Shown here: positions 35,149 to 44,398 of the stretch, one piece after another
Position numbering within the stretch: the stretch's first letter is position 1
How the letters are laid out: every line of letters starts with the position of its first letter
Source: a bacterium
GTDB lineage: Bacteria; UBA8248
Direction: 5' to 3'
Length of the DNA stretch: 64,000 nt
Assembly (NCBI GenBank): GCA_022828125.1
Contig: JAJEJD010000008.1
Location: 124,001 to 188,000 of the forward strand
Notes under the pieces: generated by a model
The model's database searches: none
The model's input: only the letters and a program-made list of their open reading frames with translations
Told to the model about the DNA's origin: nothing
Translations under genes and position numbers: made by a program

Positions 35149-35174
35149 CCGCTGCGCCTTCAAGGAGTTTCGTT

Positions 35175-36116
35175 TTGGAGCAAAACCAGGATACGCATCA
35201 GTCGAGCAAAGCCGGTCGACTCATCCCCATCGCCCTGACGGTGGTGATATTCATCATCATCTTCTGGCGGATCCCGTTCGGCGAGTTCGTCCTCGCCGTA
35301 TCGAAGGCGAGGCTGGCGCCCTTCTTGATACTGATGGGGTGTTTTTCGATCTGCTTTTTCCTGATGGACACCTTCGTCCTGAGCCGGATGATCCGCTGGT
35401 TCCACGGCCCGCTGACGTTCCCGACGCTGCTGCCCGTGCGCGCCGTCACCTACGTCGTCTCCATCATCAACACCCAACTCGCCCAGGTGGCGCTCGCGCT
35501 CTATTTTCACCGCAGGTTCCAGACCCCGCTCGCCGAGATCACGAGCACGGTCGCCATGCTCATCCTGCTCGAAGTCACGAACCTGATCTCCTTCGCCACG
35601 GTCGGACTCATCGCCTTCCCGGGCGGAGCGCCGCTCTTTCTGTTCGCCCTGCCCGCCGGGCTGGCCTGCTTCTGGCTGCTGATCACCCAGGTGGCGCGGG
35701 GGGGACTGGGCGTGATCGGAGCGAAAATCGGCGGCCACACCCTGCTCAACACCTTCCGGGCCGTGAGGTTCAAACAGGGCCTCACCGTCCTGGCGCTCAA
35801 GGGCTCCGTATTCCTGCTCTCCCTGTTCGTGCACAAATACGCCCTGACGCTCTTCGGGATGGACATACCGCTGCTGCAGCTTCTGACCTTCCTGCCGCTC
35901 GTCTTCATGATAGGGGCGCTCCCGGTGACGGTGGCGCACCTGGGAACCTCCCAGGCCGCATGGATATTCTTCTTCAGCGACTACGCCGCGGAAGCGGACC
36001 TCCTCGCCTACAGCCTCGTCTCCCATCTCACCTTCATGTTGGCGAACGGGACCATCGGCTTGCTGTTCATGCCGAAGGCGTACTCGGACCTGTTCGGAAA
36101 GAGGCGCGCCGCCTGA
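35175..36116 (+). CDS. Flippase-like membrane protein (LPG-synthase TM family)
   Basis: A 313-residue polytopic membrane protein with about eight hydrophobic segments, of the UPF0104/lysylphosphatidylglycerol-synthase N-terminal family. Segment order and motifs fit: an early ARLAPFLILMGCFSICFFLM, then VSIINTQLAQVALALYFHRR, and later FLPLVFMIGALPVTVAHLGTSQAAW, which is the family's PxSxxGLGxxE-like region. Known relatives flip or modify lipids. The start is TTG at 35175, with AAGGAG 7 nt upstream. It follows the epimerase by 26 bp, so they are probably co-transcribed, and the CDP-alcohol phosphotransferase lies convergently beyond the repeat. Confidence 0.75.
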   Translation: MEQNQDTHQSSKAGRLIPIALTVVIFIIIFWRIPFGEFVLAVSKARLAPFLILMGCFSICFFLMDTFVLSRMIRWFHGPLTFPTLLPVRAVTYVVSIINTQLAQVALALYFHRRFQTPLAEITSTVAMLILLEVTNLISFATVGLIAFPGGAPLFLFALPAGLACFWLLITQVARGGLGVIGAKIGGHTLLNTFRAVRFKQGLTVLALKGSVFLLSLFVHKYALTLFGMDIPLLQLLTFLPLVFMIGALPVTVAHLGTSQAAWIFFFSDYAAEADLLAYSLVSHLTFMLANGTIGLLFMPKAYSDLFGKRRAA

Positions 36117-36388
36117 AGGGGGTGTTGGGAAAGGCCTTCTGCTCAGGGGATAAAGGCAACCCCCCCTACCCCCCCTTGACAGGGGGGCAAGAAAAACCAA
36201 AACCCCTCTACCGGTGGCGGGCGTCGCCTTTTCATACCACTCTGTCAGGGGGCTTTTCTTTCGCGCCTTCGCCGGGGAGGCGTCGCCTTTTTTTACCCCC
36301 CTGACAAGGGGGGGTAGGGGGGGTTGCCTTTCAGTCGAGAGGGATGCCCCCTCTATTCCCTGAAATGAGGACTTTTTCAACAGCCCCC
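36117..36388. repeat. Composite repeat between two lipid-related genes
   Basis: Left end GGTGTTGGGAAAGGCC, right end GGACTTTTTCAACAGCC. The interior is a C-run/G-run inverted repeat (36145-36330) with two inner GGCGTCGCCTTTT blocks. It fills the entire gap between convergent genes. Confidence 0.75.
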
Positions 36389-36967
36389 CTAAAGACTACT
36401 TTGAGGCGAGCGCGCGTTACGGATGAGCAAATACAGGGCATAGAGAAAGACCAGATGGCCCAACCAGGGCAGGACGGGCGCAAGCCAGTTCCACGATAAA
36501 CCCGCCTCGCAGACGACGACGCCCACCAGGGCGTAGAACAAGACCCCCGCCCACTTTCCCGCCGCATCCTCGGGCAGGGATTCATCCGTACTCCCTGCAC
36601 CACGCATGCACCGCCACAGGAACTGCGCGCCCAGCGCCAGTACGCCCAGGGCAGCCCAGGGGCCGATACGCCCAGCCCAGGCGGCGGCTGCGAGCGCCGC
36701 CGCGTTGAAGGCCACGTCCGAGATGGCGTCCACCTGCCCCCAGAAATAACTCCTGGCATTTGCGCGCCTCGCCAGCGGGCCGTCGATCAGGTCGCTCAGG
36801 ATCGCGTAGACGTAGGCGGCAACGAGCAAGACCCGCCACCCCAGGTCGGGCGCGGAATCGATGCGTAGCAAAGCCCAGACGAAGGGAGGAATCGCCAGAA
36901 TCCGCGCGAGCGTGAGGCCCCTCGCCAGATATGCGAGCTTCCAGTTGATCGATCCCTCCCCACCCAC
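36389..36967 (-). CDS. CDP-alcohol phosphatidyltransferase family protein
   Basis: A 192-residue inner-membrane enzyme that joins an alcohol to a CDP-diacylglycerol or similar donor with release of CMP. The catalytic motif is SDLIDGPLARRANARS followed by YFWGQVDAISD: the four aspartates and the AR pair are all there, but the glycine is one residue later than in the consensus (a Trp occupies its place). Five or six membrane helices follow. The GTG at 36967 has GGAGG 7 nt upstream; the frame is open to 37030. The alcohol acceptor is not known. Confidence 0.75.
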   Translation of the reverse strand: MGGEGSINWKLAYLARGLTLARILAIPPFVWALLRIDSAPDLGWRVLLVAAYVYAILSDLIDGPLARRANARSYFWGQVDAISDVAFNAAALAAAAWAGRIGPWAALGVLALGAQFLWRCMRGAGSTDESLPEDAAGKWAGVLFYALVGVVVCEAGLSWNWLAPVLPWLGHLVFLYALYLLIRNARSPQSSL

Positions 36968-37083
36968 CTGCTTTCCTCCCCGGCGGCCAAGCGCGCGAAA
37001 ACGCGAAAAACCGCGATCACTCTGCCTCAATCGGAGCCGCGGAAAAAGCCTCCTCGCCGGGGCGTCGCCTTTGTCCTCTGAAG

Positions 37084-37490
37084 AGGGGTTGTTGAAAAAG
37101 TCCCACGTCGGGGGATATTGCCTTTAGCGGGAAGGCCGCTTTCGCGCGAGCCCCCGACCTCCCTCTTTGAAAGCAACCCCCCCTACCCCCCCTTGTCAGG
37201 GGGGCAAGAAAGAGCAAAACCCCGGCAAGGAGGGAGCCAGAAAAAAAGAAGGCCTCCCCCCGACAGGGGGGAACAACAAAAAGACCCCCCTGACAAGGGG
37301 GGGTAGGGGGGGTTGCCTTTATCCCCTGAAAAGGGGACTTTTTCAGCGTTCCCGTCTCCTTCATCCTGAGTAGCGGCGGAGCCGCGTATCGAAGGACAGT
37401 CGCGCCCGATGCGGAAGCGATTGCTCCGCTCGCCGGGAGACGCCTTCATCCTTCGATACGGCGCTTGCGCGCCTACTCAGGATGAGGCTT
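37084..37490. repeat. Composite repeat plus CCTGAGTAGCGGC block
   Basis: Left end GGGTTGTTGAAAAAGTCCC (37086), C-run/G-run inverted repeat at 37172-37328, right end GGGGACTTTTTCAGCG (37346). It is followed by an inverted pair of CCTGAGTAGCGGCGGAGCCG-type blocks (37357-37490). The rest of the gap (36968-37083, 37491-37631) shows nothing I can name except the region expected to hold the promoter of the molybdoenzyme operon. Confidence 0.75.
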
Positions 37491-37631
37491 TGCGGCCACC
37501 CCTGCAAAGCCCCCACCCCCCCCAAGGCCTTTTCCTCCATCCTCAATTGACACGCCCGCCGCAAAGTTCTAGCTTTGGACTACCAAAACCAGGATATGAG
37601 AAACGCGCATCATCTCAAGTGAGGAATCTTC

Positions 37632-39152
37632 ATGCCCAAGTACGCAATGGCGATCGACCTCGAATCCTGCATCGGGTGTCATGCCTGCACGATCGCCTGT
37701 AAATCGGAACACGACATTCCCATCGGCGTCTGGCGGTGCTGGGTGAAGGAAGTCGAAAAAGGCACCTTCCCGAGCACGAGGCGGGAATTCCTGCCCGTCC
37801 TGTGCAACCAGTGCGACGACGCGCCCTGCCAGAACATCTGCCCGACGAAGGCGCTCTTCCGGCGCAAGGACGGCATCGTGGACCTGGACCCGGACTGGTG
37901 CATCGGATGCAAATCCTGCATCGCGGCCTGTCCCTACGATCAACTCTTCATCGATCCCAACACGATGACGGCGGAGAAATGCAACTTCTGCGCGAATCGC
38001 CTCGAAGCGAACCTCGAGCCCGCCTGCGTGGTGGTCTGCCCCACGCAGTGCCGCGTGTTCGGCGACGTGGAGGACGCGGATTCGAAGATATCGAAACTCA
38101 CCACGCAGCGCCCCTACCACGTGAGAAAGCCCGAATACAACACGGCGCCCAACATCTATTATCTGGAAGGCAGCCGCCAGCTCCTGGACCCCACCGAGGC
38201 GGGCCAGTCCGGCATCTACAAGCAGGGCGAGATGGACATGGAGCGGGAAGACGTCGTGCCCGAGTGGGAGAACAAGCCCGGTGAGAGCCGCACCGTCTAC
38301 GACACCTTCCACGAGGTTCCCTGGGAGACGAAGATCATCACTTATCTTTTGACCAAGGGGGCGAGCACGGGTCTTCTGGTCATCAGCCTGTTCCTGTGGA
38401 TGTTCGGCTTCAAGAGCTCGCTGTTCTCCTTCTGGATGCCCGCGCTGAGCGGAATCCTCCTCGCCGCCACGGGGTTCGTGCTCATCACCGACCTCAAGCG
38501 GCCCGAGCGGTTCTACTACATCATGCTGCGCTCGAACTGGGGAAGCTGGATGGCGTGGGGCACTTGGTTCATCGCGCTGGACGGCGTCTTCACCCTCCTC
38601 TGGGTGATCGGCGCGCTCTTCGGCGCGGAAGGCTTCATGGGCCTCATCCTGTGGCCCACCATCGTTTTGGGCGTGCTCGCCTCGATATACACGGGCTTTT
38701 TCTTCGCCCAGGCCTCGGCGCGCGATTTGTGGAAAGGTAGCGAGAACACGCTCGACATCGGCGTGCAATCGGGTATCAAGGGCGCGGCGGTCCTGCTGCT
38801 CTTCGCCACGCTCTTCCCGATCGCGAATCAGGCGTCCGCCCTGAACGTCCTGGGCGGGCTGCTCGCCGTTCTCGTCCTGCTGCACCTGAGCATCCTCGTG
38901 TTCTCGATTCTCGTGCACCGCTTCGGCTCCGTCGCGCATGAGCGGGCGATTCACCTGCTGACGAAAGGCCCGTTCAAGAACGATTTCTGGGGCGGGGCCG
39001 TCATCGTGGGGTGCGTTCTCCCCCTGCTTCTTCTCTGGGCGGGAGGCTTCGGCGGTTTCGGCGCGGTGCTGGCCGGGGTCATGGCCATGGCGGGCGCGTA
39101 TCTTTGGGACAAAATCTGGGTGAAGGCCGGTCAGGCCGTTCCCCTTTCGTAA
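37632..39152 (+). CDS. Fused ferredoxin-like and NrfD-like subunit of a molybdoenzyme
   Basis: A 506-residue fusion. Residues 1-140 are a four-cluster ferredoxin of the NrfC/PsrB/DmsB type with four cysteine sets: CIGCHACTIAC (13-23), CNQCDDAPCQNIC (58-70), CIGCKSCIAAC (90-100), and CNFC (116-119) with C131/C135. After a linker, residues about 235-500 form an NrfD/PsrC-type quinone-interacting membrane subunit with eight hydrophobic segments. The two are normally separate polypeptides, so electrons pass between quinone pool and catalytic subunit within one chain. It starts a three-gene operon with the catalytic subunit 18 bp downstream. Confidence 0.9.
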   Translation: MPKYAMAIDLESCIGCHACTIACKSEHDIPIGVWRCWVKEVEKGTFPSTRREFLPVLCNQCDDAPCQNICPTKALFRRKDGIVDLDPDWCIGCKSCIAACPYDQLFIDPNTMTAEKCNFCANRLEANLEPACVVVCPTQCRVFGDVEDADSKISKLTTQRPYHVRKPEYNTAPNIYYLEGSRQLLDPTEAGQSGIYKQGEMDMEREDVVPEWENKPGESRTVYDTFHEVPWETKIITYLLTKGASTGLLVISLFLWMFGFKSSLFSFWMPALSGILLAATGFVLITDLKRPERFYYIMLRSNWGSWMAWGTWFIALDGVFTLLWVIGALFGAEGFMGLILWPTIVLGVLASIYTGFFFAQASARDLWKGSENTLDIGVQSGIKGAAVLLLFATLFPIANQASALNVLGGLLAVLVLLHLSILVFSILVHRFGSVAHERAIHLLTKGPFKNDFWGGAVIVGCVLPLLLLWAGGFGGFGAVLAGVMAMAGAYLWDKIWVKAGQAVPLS

Positions 39153-39170
39153 TCCGGGAGCTTCAAGAAC

Positions 39171-42047
39171 ATGAGCACAAGTCATCTTCAAGTCGGCAAG
39201 GGCGCGCGCGACGTCGCCTCGCTGGGCCGCCCCGACCTGCTGGCCAAGGCCCCGCCCGCGGCCCCTGCGGGACAACTCAACTACACGAACACGAACGGCG
39301 CCCTCACCTCCTACCCGAGCCCGGACCAATGGGACAACTGGACGGAATACGAGAGCACCAAGTGGCCGCAGAAAGTGGCGAGGAACTACGCGCTGGTCCC
39401 GACGCTTTGCTTCAACTGCGAGGCGGGGTGCGGACTTCTGGCCTACGTCGACAAGGACGACATGAAGATCAGGAAAATCGAGGGGAACCCGCTCCATCCC
39501 GCCTCGCGCGGGCGCAACTGCGCGAAGGGCTGGGTGACGCTGAACCAGGTCTACGACCCCGACCGCATCTTCTATCCGCTCAAGCGCGTGGGCGAGCGCG
39601 GCGAGGGCAAGTGGGAGCGCGTGAGCTGGGACGAGGCGTTAGACGACATCGCCGGGCGCATTCGTGAGGCGATTCTGGCGGAGCGGCGAAACGGCGTCAT
39701 CTACCACGTCGGACGCCCAGGCGAGGACGGCTACATGTTCAAGACGCTCGCCGGCTGGGGCGTGGACGGCCACAACAGCCACACCAACGTGTGCAGTTCC
39801 TCGGCCCGCATCGGCCAGTTCCTCTGGAACGGGTCGGACAGGCCCTCGCCCGATTTCACGAACGCCGACGCCATCCTGCTCATCAGCAGCCACCTCGATA
39901 CGGGCCACTACTACAACCCCTCGGCCCAGCGCATCATCGAGGCGCAGACGAGCGGGGCGAAGCTCATCGTCATCGACCCCAGGCTCTCCAACACGGCGGC
40001 GAAGGCCGACTACTGGCTGCCCGCCTACAGCGGAACCGAGAGCGCGATTCTGCTCGCCATCGCGCGCTATCTGCTCGACACCGGGCAGTTCGACGCGCAG
40101 TTCGTCGAGGAATGGTTTAACTGGACCGAATACATGCGCACCGTCCACCCCCACGAAGAGGCGAGCTTCGATAACTTCATCGAGAAGCTGAAACAAGAAT
40201 ACGCGGAGTTCACCTTCGAGTACGCGGCGGAGGAAACGGGCGTATCCGTCGACTTGATCGCCGAGGTCGCCCAGGTCGTCGCCCGCGCCGGAAGCCGCCT
40301 TTGCGTCCACGTATGGCGCGCCGCCGCCACCGGGAACCTGCACGGCTGGCAGGTGTCGCGCTGCCTGCACTTCCTGCCGTCTCTGACGGGTGCTGTGGGC
40401 ACGGTGGGCGGAACCCACCTGGCGAGCACGCACAAGTTCGTGCCCAAACACCCCAACCCCGCGCCGGGTCCAAAGGATTGGAACGAGCTTCTCTTCCCCC
40501 GGGAATACCCCCTCGCGTTCTTCGAGATGAGCTTCCTGATGCCGCATCTCGTGAAGGACAAGGGCCACAGCGTCGACGTCTACTTCACGCGGGTCTACAA
40601 CCCGGTGTGGACGAACCCCGACGGCTTCATGTGGGTGGAGATGCTGAAAGATCACGACAAGATAGGCTGCCACGTGGCGCTCACCCCCACCTGGAGCGAG
40701 ACGGCGTGGTTCGCGGACTACATTCTGCCGATGGGCAACGCGACGGAGCGCCACGACAACCAGAGCCAGGAGACACACCCCACGAAATGGGTCGGCTTCC
40801 GCCAGCCGGTTCTCAGGGCGCTGCGCGAGAAGATGGGCGAGACGTTCGAGACCTCGCGCGAGACGAACCCCGGCGAGGTGTGGGAGGAGGACGAACTCCA
40901 CATCGAACTCTCCTGGCGCATCGACCCGGACGGCTCGCTCGGCATCCGGCAGTATTTCGAGAGTCCCTACAGGCCGGGCGAGAAGATCACGGTGAACGAA
41001 TACTACCAGTGGATGTTCGAGAACGGCGTTCCGGGCCTGCCCGAAGCCGCCGAGAAGGAAGGCCTGACGCCGCTCGAATACATGCGCAAATACGGCGTTT
41101 TCGCCGTGCAGGAAAACGTGTACGAACCCCACATGCACGAGCTGTCCGAAGAAGCCATGCACGACGCCCACGTGGACGAGGCGACGGGCTCGGTCTGGAA
41201 AGACGGCGCGCTCATCGGCAACATGAGCCGGGGAAGAGCGAGAGAGGGCTTCCACACCCCGTCCAGGAAACTCGAGTTCTACAGCCCGACCATGGCCGCC
41301 TGGGACTGGGGCGATGAAGCCATACCCAAGTACATGAAAACCCACGTCTACTGGCGCGACATGCAAAGGGAGAACAACGAGTTCGACCTGCTGCCGAACT
41401 ATCGCCTCGCCACCCTCATCCACACGCGCTCGGCCGTGAAGTGGCTTTATGAAATCACCCACAACAACCCGCTGTGGCTACACACGGACGACGCCGCGCG
41501 CCTGGGGCTTGCCACGGGCGACCTGGCGAAGGTCGAGACTGCGATAGGCCATTTCGTCACGAGATGCTGGGTGACGGAGGGTCTTCGGCCCGGCATCGTC
41601 GCCATGGCGCATCACCTGGGCCGCTGGCGTCTGAGCGAAGAGCAGGGCGCGCCCAAGATCGCCTCCGCCGTCGTTCGGCTGGATGAAAAGGGTGACGGCG
41701 AATACACCATGAGGCAGGTGCACGGCGTCCAGCCCTTCAAGAGCGACGACCCCGATACGGAGCGCATCTGGTGGCGCGAGGTGGGCGTGAACCAGAACCT
41801 CACCTTCCCGGTCAACCCCGACCCGGTGAGCGGGATGCACTGCTGGCACCAGAAGGTGCGGGTGACGAAGGCGGGGGCGGCGGATCGCTACGGCGACATC
41901 AGCGTCGACACGAAGAAGAGCTTCGAGCACTACAAGCAATGGATCGAGATGACGAAGCCCGCGCCCGGCCCCGACAACCTCAGGCGTCCGCTGTGGTTCG
42001 CCCGGCCCAACAAGCCCCAGGCCGAGGCCTACACCATCTCCGAATGA
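39171..42047 (+). CDS. Molybdopterin oxidoreductase catalytic subunit (CISM type)
   Basis: A 958-residue DMSO-reductase-family catalytic subunit. The N-terminal [4Fe-4S] cysteines are C80, C83, C87 and C117 (C-x2-C-x3-C-x29-C). The likely Mo ligand is C208 in HTNVCSSSARIGQ, as in polysulfide/thiosulfate/arsenate/sulfite-type enzymes. MGD-binding blocks and a C-terminal dinucleotide-binding domain follow. There is no Tat signal, so the active site faces the cytoplasm, as in SoeA-type sulfite dehydrogenase. That reaction is one candidate; polysulfide or another oxyanion is equally open. It is translated with a dedicated chaperone whose ATG overlaps its stop by 4 bp. Confidence 0.88.
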   Translation: MSTSHLQVGKGARDVASLGRPDLLAKAPPAAPAGQLNYTNTNGALTSYPSPDQWDNWTEYESTKWPQKVARNYALVPTLCFNCEAGCGLLAYVDKDDMKIRKIEGNPLHPASRGRNCAKGWVTLNQVYDPDRIFYPLKRVGERGEGKWERVSWDEALDDIAGRIREAILAERRNGVIYHVGRPGEDGYMFKTLAGWGVDGHNSHTNVCSSSARIGQFLWNGSDRPSPDFTNADAILLISSHLDTGHYYNPSAQRIIEAQTSGAKLIVIDPRLSNTAAKADYWLPAYSGTESAILLAIARYLLDTGQFDAQFVEEWFNWTEYMRTVHPHEEASFDNFIEKLKQEYAEFTFEYAAEETGVSVDLIAEVAQVVARAGSRLCVHVWRAAATGNLHGWQVSRCLHFLPSLTGAVGTVGGTHLASTHKFVPKHPNPAPGPKDWNELLFPREYPLAFFEMSFLMPHLVKDKGHSVDVYFTRVYNPVWTNPDGFMWVEMLKDHDKIGCHVALTPTWSETAWFADYILPMGNATERHDNQSQETHPTKWVGFRQPVLRALREKMGETFETSRETNPGEVWEEDELHIELSWRIDPDGSLGIRQYFESPYRPGEKITVNEYYQWMFENGVPGLPEAAEKEGLTPLEYMRKYGVFAVQENVYEPHMHELSEEAMHDAHVDEATGSVWKDGALIGNMSRGRAREGFHTPSRKLEFYSPTMAAWDWGDEAIPKYMKTHVYWRDMQRENNEFDLLPNYRLATLIHTRSAVKWLYEITHNNPLWLHTDDAARLGLATGDLAKVETAIGHFVTRCWVTEGLRPGIVAMAHHLGRWRLSEEQGAPKIASAVVRLDEKGDGEYTMRQVHGVQPFKSDDPDTERIWWREVGVNQNLTFPVNPDPVSGMHCWHQKVRVTKAGAADRYGDISVDTKKSFEHYKQWIEMTKPAPGPDNLRRPLWFARPNKPQAEAYTISE

Positions 42048-42682
42048 GCCTCCGCTGGAAGCGCCGCGCCTCACACGCTGAATACGCCGAACAGGCGAGG
42101 CTCCGCGCGCAACTCTACCGGGTGCAGGCCCGTGCGATGCTCGACCCGCTCGACGAGGAACTCGCCGGGTTTTTGCGCGAGAACTACCCGTTCCTCCTCC
42201 CTGAAGGATTCGAGGCCACCGAGGAAGCCCTCCGGATACTCCGGGTCGACTTCACGAACCTCTTCGTGCTCTCCTCCCCGCCCTACGAAGCCGCCCTGAT
42301 GGATGAGAGCGGGCACCTGAACTCGAAGAGAACGGATGCGGTCGCCGATTTCTACCGGGCGTGCGGCTACAACCCCGGACGAGGCAGCGAGGGCCTCGCC
42401 CACCCCAGCGTGCTGGCGATGGACCACCTGAGCGTGGAGCTCGAATTCCTGGCCTGGCTCGCCACGGAAGAGGCGGACGCCTGGGAGGAGGGAGACGCCG
42501 ACCTCGCGCGGGAGAAGCTCTCCTTGAGCGCGCGGTTCATGGACGAGCACCTCATGTGCTGGATGCCCGTCTACACGTCGAGCATGGAAGAGGACGCGGA
42601 AACGCACCTCTACCGCGCCCTCGCCGGATGGATACGCGAATTCGCCTTCTCGGACAGGAAATACATCGCCGGGATACTGTAA
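42044..42682 (+). CDS. TorD/DmsD-family molybdoenzyme chaperone
   Basis: A 212-residue helical protein of the TorD/NarJ group, which holds the apo-catalytic subunit until the molybdenum cofactor is inserted. The signs are RILRVDFTNLFVLSSPPYEAA in the N-terminal half, then DHLSVELEFLAWLA, and FMDEHLMCWMP, the family's HLxxWxP motif. ATGA overlaps the catalytic gene's stop, a strong sign that the two products are made together. The catalytic subunit has no Tat signal, so the chaperone's job here is cofactor loading, not proofreading of export. Confidence 0.85.
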   Translation: MSLRWKRRASHAEYAEQARLRAQLYRVQARAMLDPLDEELAGFLRENYPFLLPEGFEATEEALRILRVDFTNLFVLSSPPYEAALMDESGHLNSKRTDAVADFYRACGYNPGRGSEGLAHPSVLAMDHLSVELEFLAWLATEEADAWEEGDADLAREKLSLSARFMDEHLMCWMPVYTSSMEEDAETHLYRALAGWIREFAFSDRKYIAGIL

Positions 42683-42712
42683 TAAGGGTAATTATAAACT
42701 TTACTTAACAAA

Positions 42713-42994
42713 ACGCATCGTCATTCCGTTGGTGAGTATGTTCGGGAGATGGCACATATCCAAGGGATCGAATCATTCTGGTCGATGTTGAAGCGGGCGT
42801 ACAAGGACACATTCCACAAGATCAGCCCCAAACATTTGCAGCGTTATGTGTCGGAATTTGCCGGAAAGCATAACATTCGCGACCTAGACACTATCGTTCA
42901 AATGCGGGACACTGTCGCCCGACTCGTCGGTCGCAATCTCCTCTATCGCGACTTGATCGCGGACAACGGACTTAACAACGCGGCGCGGACATAG
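42713..42994 (+). pseudogene. Remnant of IS1595-family (ISXO2) transposase, 3' part
   Basis: The frame from 42713 reads HSVGEYVREMAHIQGIESFW, then SMLKRAYKDTFHKISPKHLQ, RYVSEFAGKHNIRDLDTI and VGRNLLYRDLIA, the conserved C-terminal third of IS1595/ISXO2 DDE transposases. The catalytic N-terminal part is absent: sequence before 42710 has stops and is unrelated. No terminal inverted repeats were recognised. It is a dead fragment left next to the molybdoenzyme operon. Confidence 0.8.
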
Positions 42995-43083
42995 ATTCTC
43001 GTTTCGCAACAAGGCGCGGGCAAGCGTTTCGGGGGTTGCGCCTTTCAGATCGCGTTCCGGGACTAGTACGGGGCCTCCTCTGG

Positions 43084-43545
43084 TCATCGGTCCGCCTCAC
43101 ATACGGCAGCCCCAGGGCCAATCAGCACCACCGGCACCTGCGCCGGGTTGTTAAGCGCCGCGAGTGCCGTAGGACATTGACATAACTTCCCCTTCGACGC
43201 GGCGCAAAGCTCCTTGGGGGTGGGGGATGCAACGTACCACAGGACGCCGATCTTGAGATTGGGAAGAGCGGTAGCTCGTTTCTTCCACCACCAAGCCGCA
43301 TCCGGGGCCATAATCTCGCCGAAACTTCCTATGAGCGTCCCGAGGTAGAACGCCTCACCCACCTCGCAGGATGGCGCACTGATATCCGGCAGGTGGAAAG
43401 TTCCTGATTGCGCATTGCACCAATCGAGCACTGCCGCATTCAGCGACGACAACAAGTCCGTAGCCCTCGTTGCGCTCATCGGCAACGCCAGAGCCGCAGC
43501 CAGAACCCCTGCCGCAATCGTTCGTCTTAAATTCGGTTTAGCCAT
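43084..43545 (-). CDS. Exported hypothetical protein, Rap1a/Tai-like size
   Basis: A 153-residue precursor with a signal peptide (LRRTIAAGVLAAALALPMSATRA). The mature part has five or six cysteines (DWCNAQSG, PSCEVGEAF, ELCAAS, KLCQCPTAL, AVCEADR), suggesting disulfides in the periplasm. Size, Cys content and GEAFYLGTLIGSFG resemble the small Rap1a/Tai-type immunity-like proteins, but the match is weak. The start at 43545 is preferred since GAGG lies 6 nt upstream, within a run of three ATG codons. It overlaps the stop of the small membrane protein upstream. Confidence 0.5.
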   Translation of the reverse strand: MAKPNLRRTIAAGVLAAALALPMSATRATDLLSSLNAAVLDWCNAQSGTFHLPDISAPSCEVGEAFYLGTLIGSFGEIMAPDAAWWWKKRATALPNLKIGVLWYVASPTPKELCAASKGKLCQCPTALAALNNPAQVPVVLIGPGAAVCEADR

Positions 43546-43547
43546 CA

Positions 43548-43823
43548 TCATCCTCGAAACAGTCTGGCAAGACGATGACAGGCTTGCCGCCATTCTGTCT
43601 TGTTCGTAACGTTTAACATCGCGGGATGCGTTTTTGCCGACGCGGTCGCGATCTTACCACTCAATAACACTTGTCTGCGATGCTTCGGCCAAAGCAACTC
43701 GACAACCCCGATCAAAGCGACGCCTAGCCATATCCATCCCGATGGAACAGTCCACCTAGCGTCTACCATGCCGCCAACACCGACATCGACGAGGATAAAA
43801 TACAGGTCGCGCGTTATAAACAT
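43548..43823 (-). CDS. Small hypothetical membrane protein
   Basis: A 91-residue frame with one clear hydrophobic helix (GWIWLGVALIGVVELLW) preceded by a short beta-like N terminus, and a basic C terminus. Its TGA stop lies inside the ATG run that starts the next gene (CGAGGATGATGATG), which is the main reason to believe in it. An opposite-strand frame overlaps almost all of it, so confidence is limited. Function unknown. Confidence 0.4.
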   Translation of the reverse strand: MFITRDLYFILVDVGVGGMVDARWTVPSGWIWLGVALIGVVELLWPKHRRQVLLSGKIATASAKTHPAMLNVTNKTEWRQACHRLARLFRG

Positions 43824-43932
43824 TCAGGCATGACACCATGCCTCATCGGTTTGTCAGGTAAGGCTTATAAATCCCTTAAAGAGGCAGAGCGTCGGTTCGA
43901 GCCACGCGGGTATCGCACCTGAGCCGCCGGAC

Positions 43933-44325
43933 TTATGAAACTTCCTCTTGCATGGCGCGCGCCCACTTCCGGGCCTGTTTTAGGTGGCGTCTGAGTTCTC
44001 GCGTCTTCTTCGTCCAGTCGCTCCACGCGGCTTTGGACGGCGGGCACGCCTTCGACCAGGCGCGGTAGCGGGCAAGGTTCTCTTCCGCCACCCCGTCGAT
44101 TCGCGCGAGCAGCTCCTGGACCCGGCCGTCCGAACCCGCCTCCCGAAAGAGATTCTCCAGCATCCTGGCGCGGTTCTGAACGCCCGCGCGCAGGCCCATC
44201 TCCCCCGCAAGAGCGCGGATGCGGCTTCTCGTCAGGAATATGCCCGAGCGGGCGGGCGTCACGAGAAATTCGGCCAGTTCGTGGAGGTTCCCGCGTTCGA
44301 ATGTTCGTGTGATGTCGGAACTCAT
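43933..44325 (-). CDS. Hypothetical helical protein, 130 aa
   Basis: A 130-residue basic, mostly helical protein. Charged heptad-like stretches appear at RRHLKQARKWARAMQEEVS and in the middle (ARMLENLFREAGSDGRVQEL). No signal peptide or membrane helix. I do not recognise the family. Its composition is unlike the repeat DNA on its 5' side, supporting a real gene. No co-oriented neighbour is close. Confidence 0.5.
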   Translation of the reverse strand: MSSDITRTFERGNLHELAEFLVTPARSGIFLTRSRIRALAGEMGLRAGVQNRARMLENLFREAGSDGRVQELLARIDGVAEENLARYRAWSKACPPSKAAWSDWTKKTRELRRHLKQARKWARAMQEEVS

Positions 44326-44398
44326 AGCGCGCCCATATTACGCCAAAACGAGGCGGATGACACCGGCGGAAGGGATCAGGCGCGAATCCGGCGGCCAG

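Noticed and set aside
43848-43925. A tRNA-like stretch with GGTTCGAGCC and a possible anticodon TTATAAA
   Set aside because: The T-arm-like part is present but no matching acceptor 5' strand, D-arm or proper anticodon stem could be built. At best a 3' tRNA fragment.
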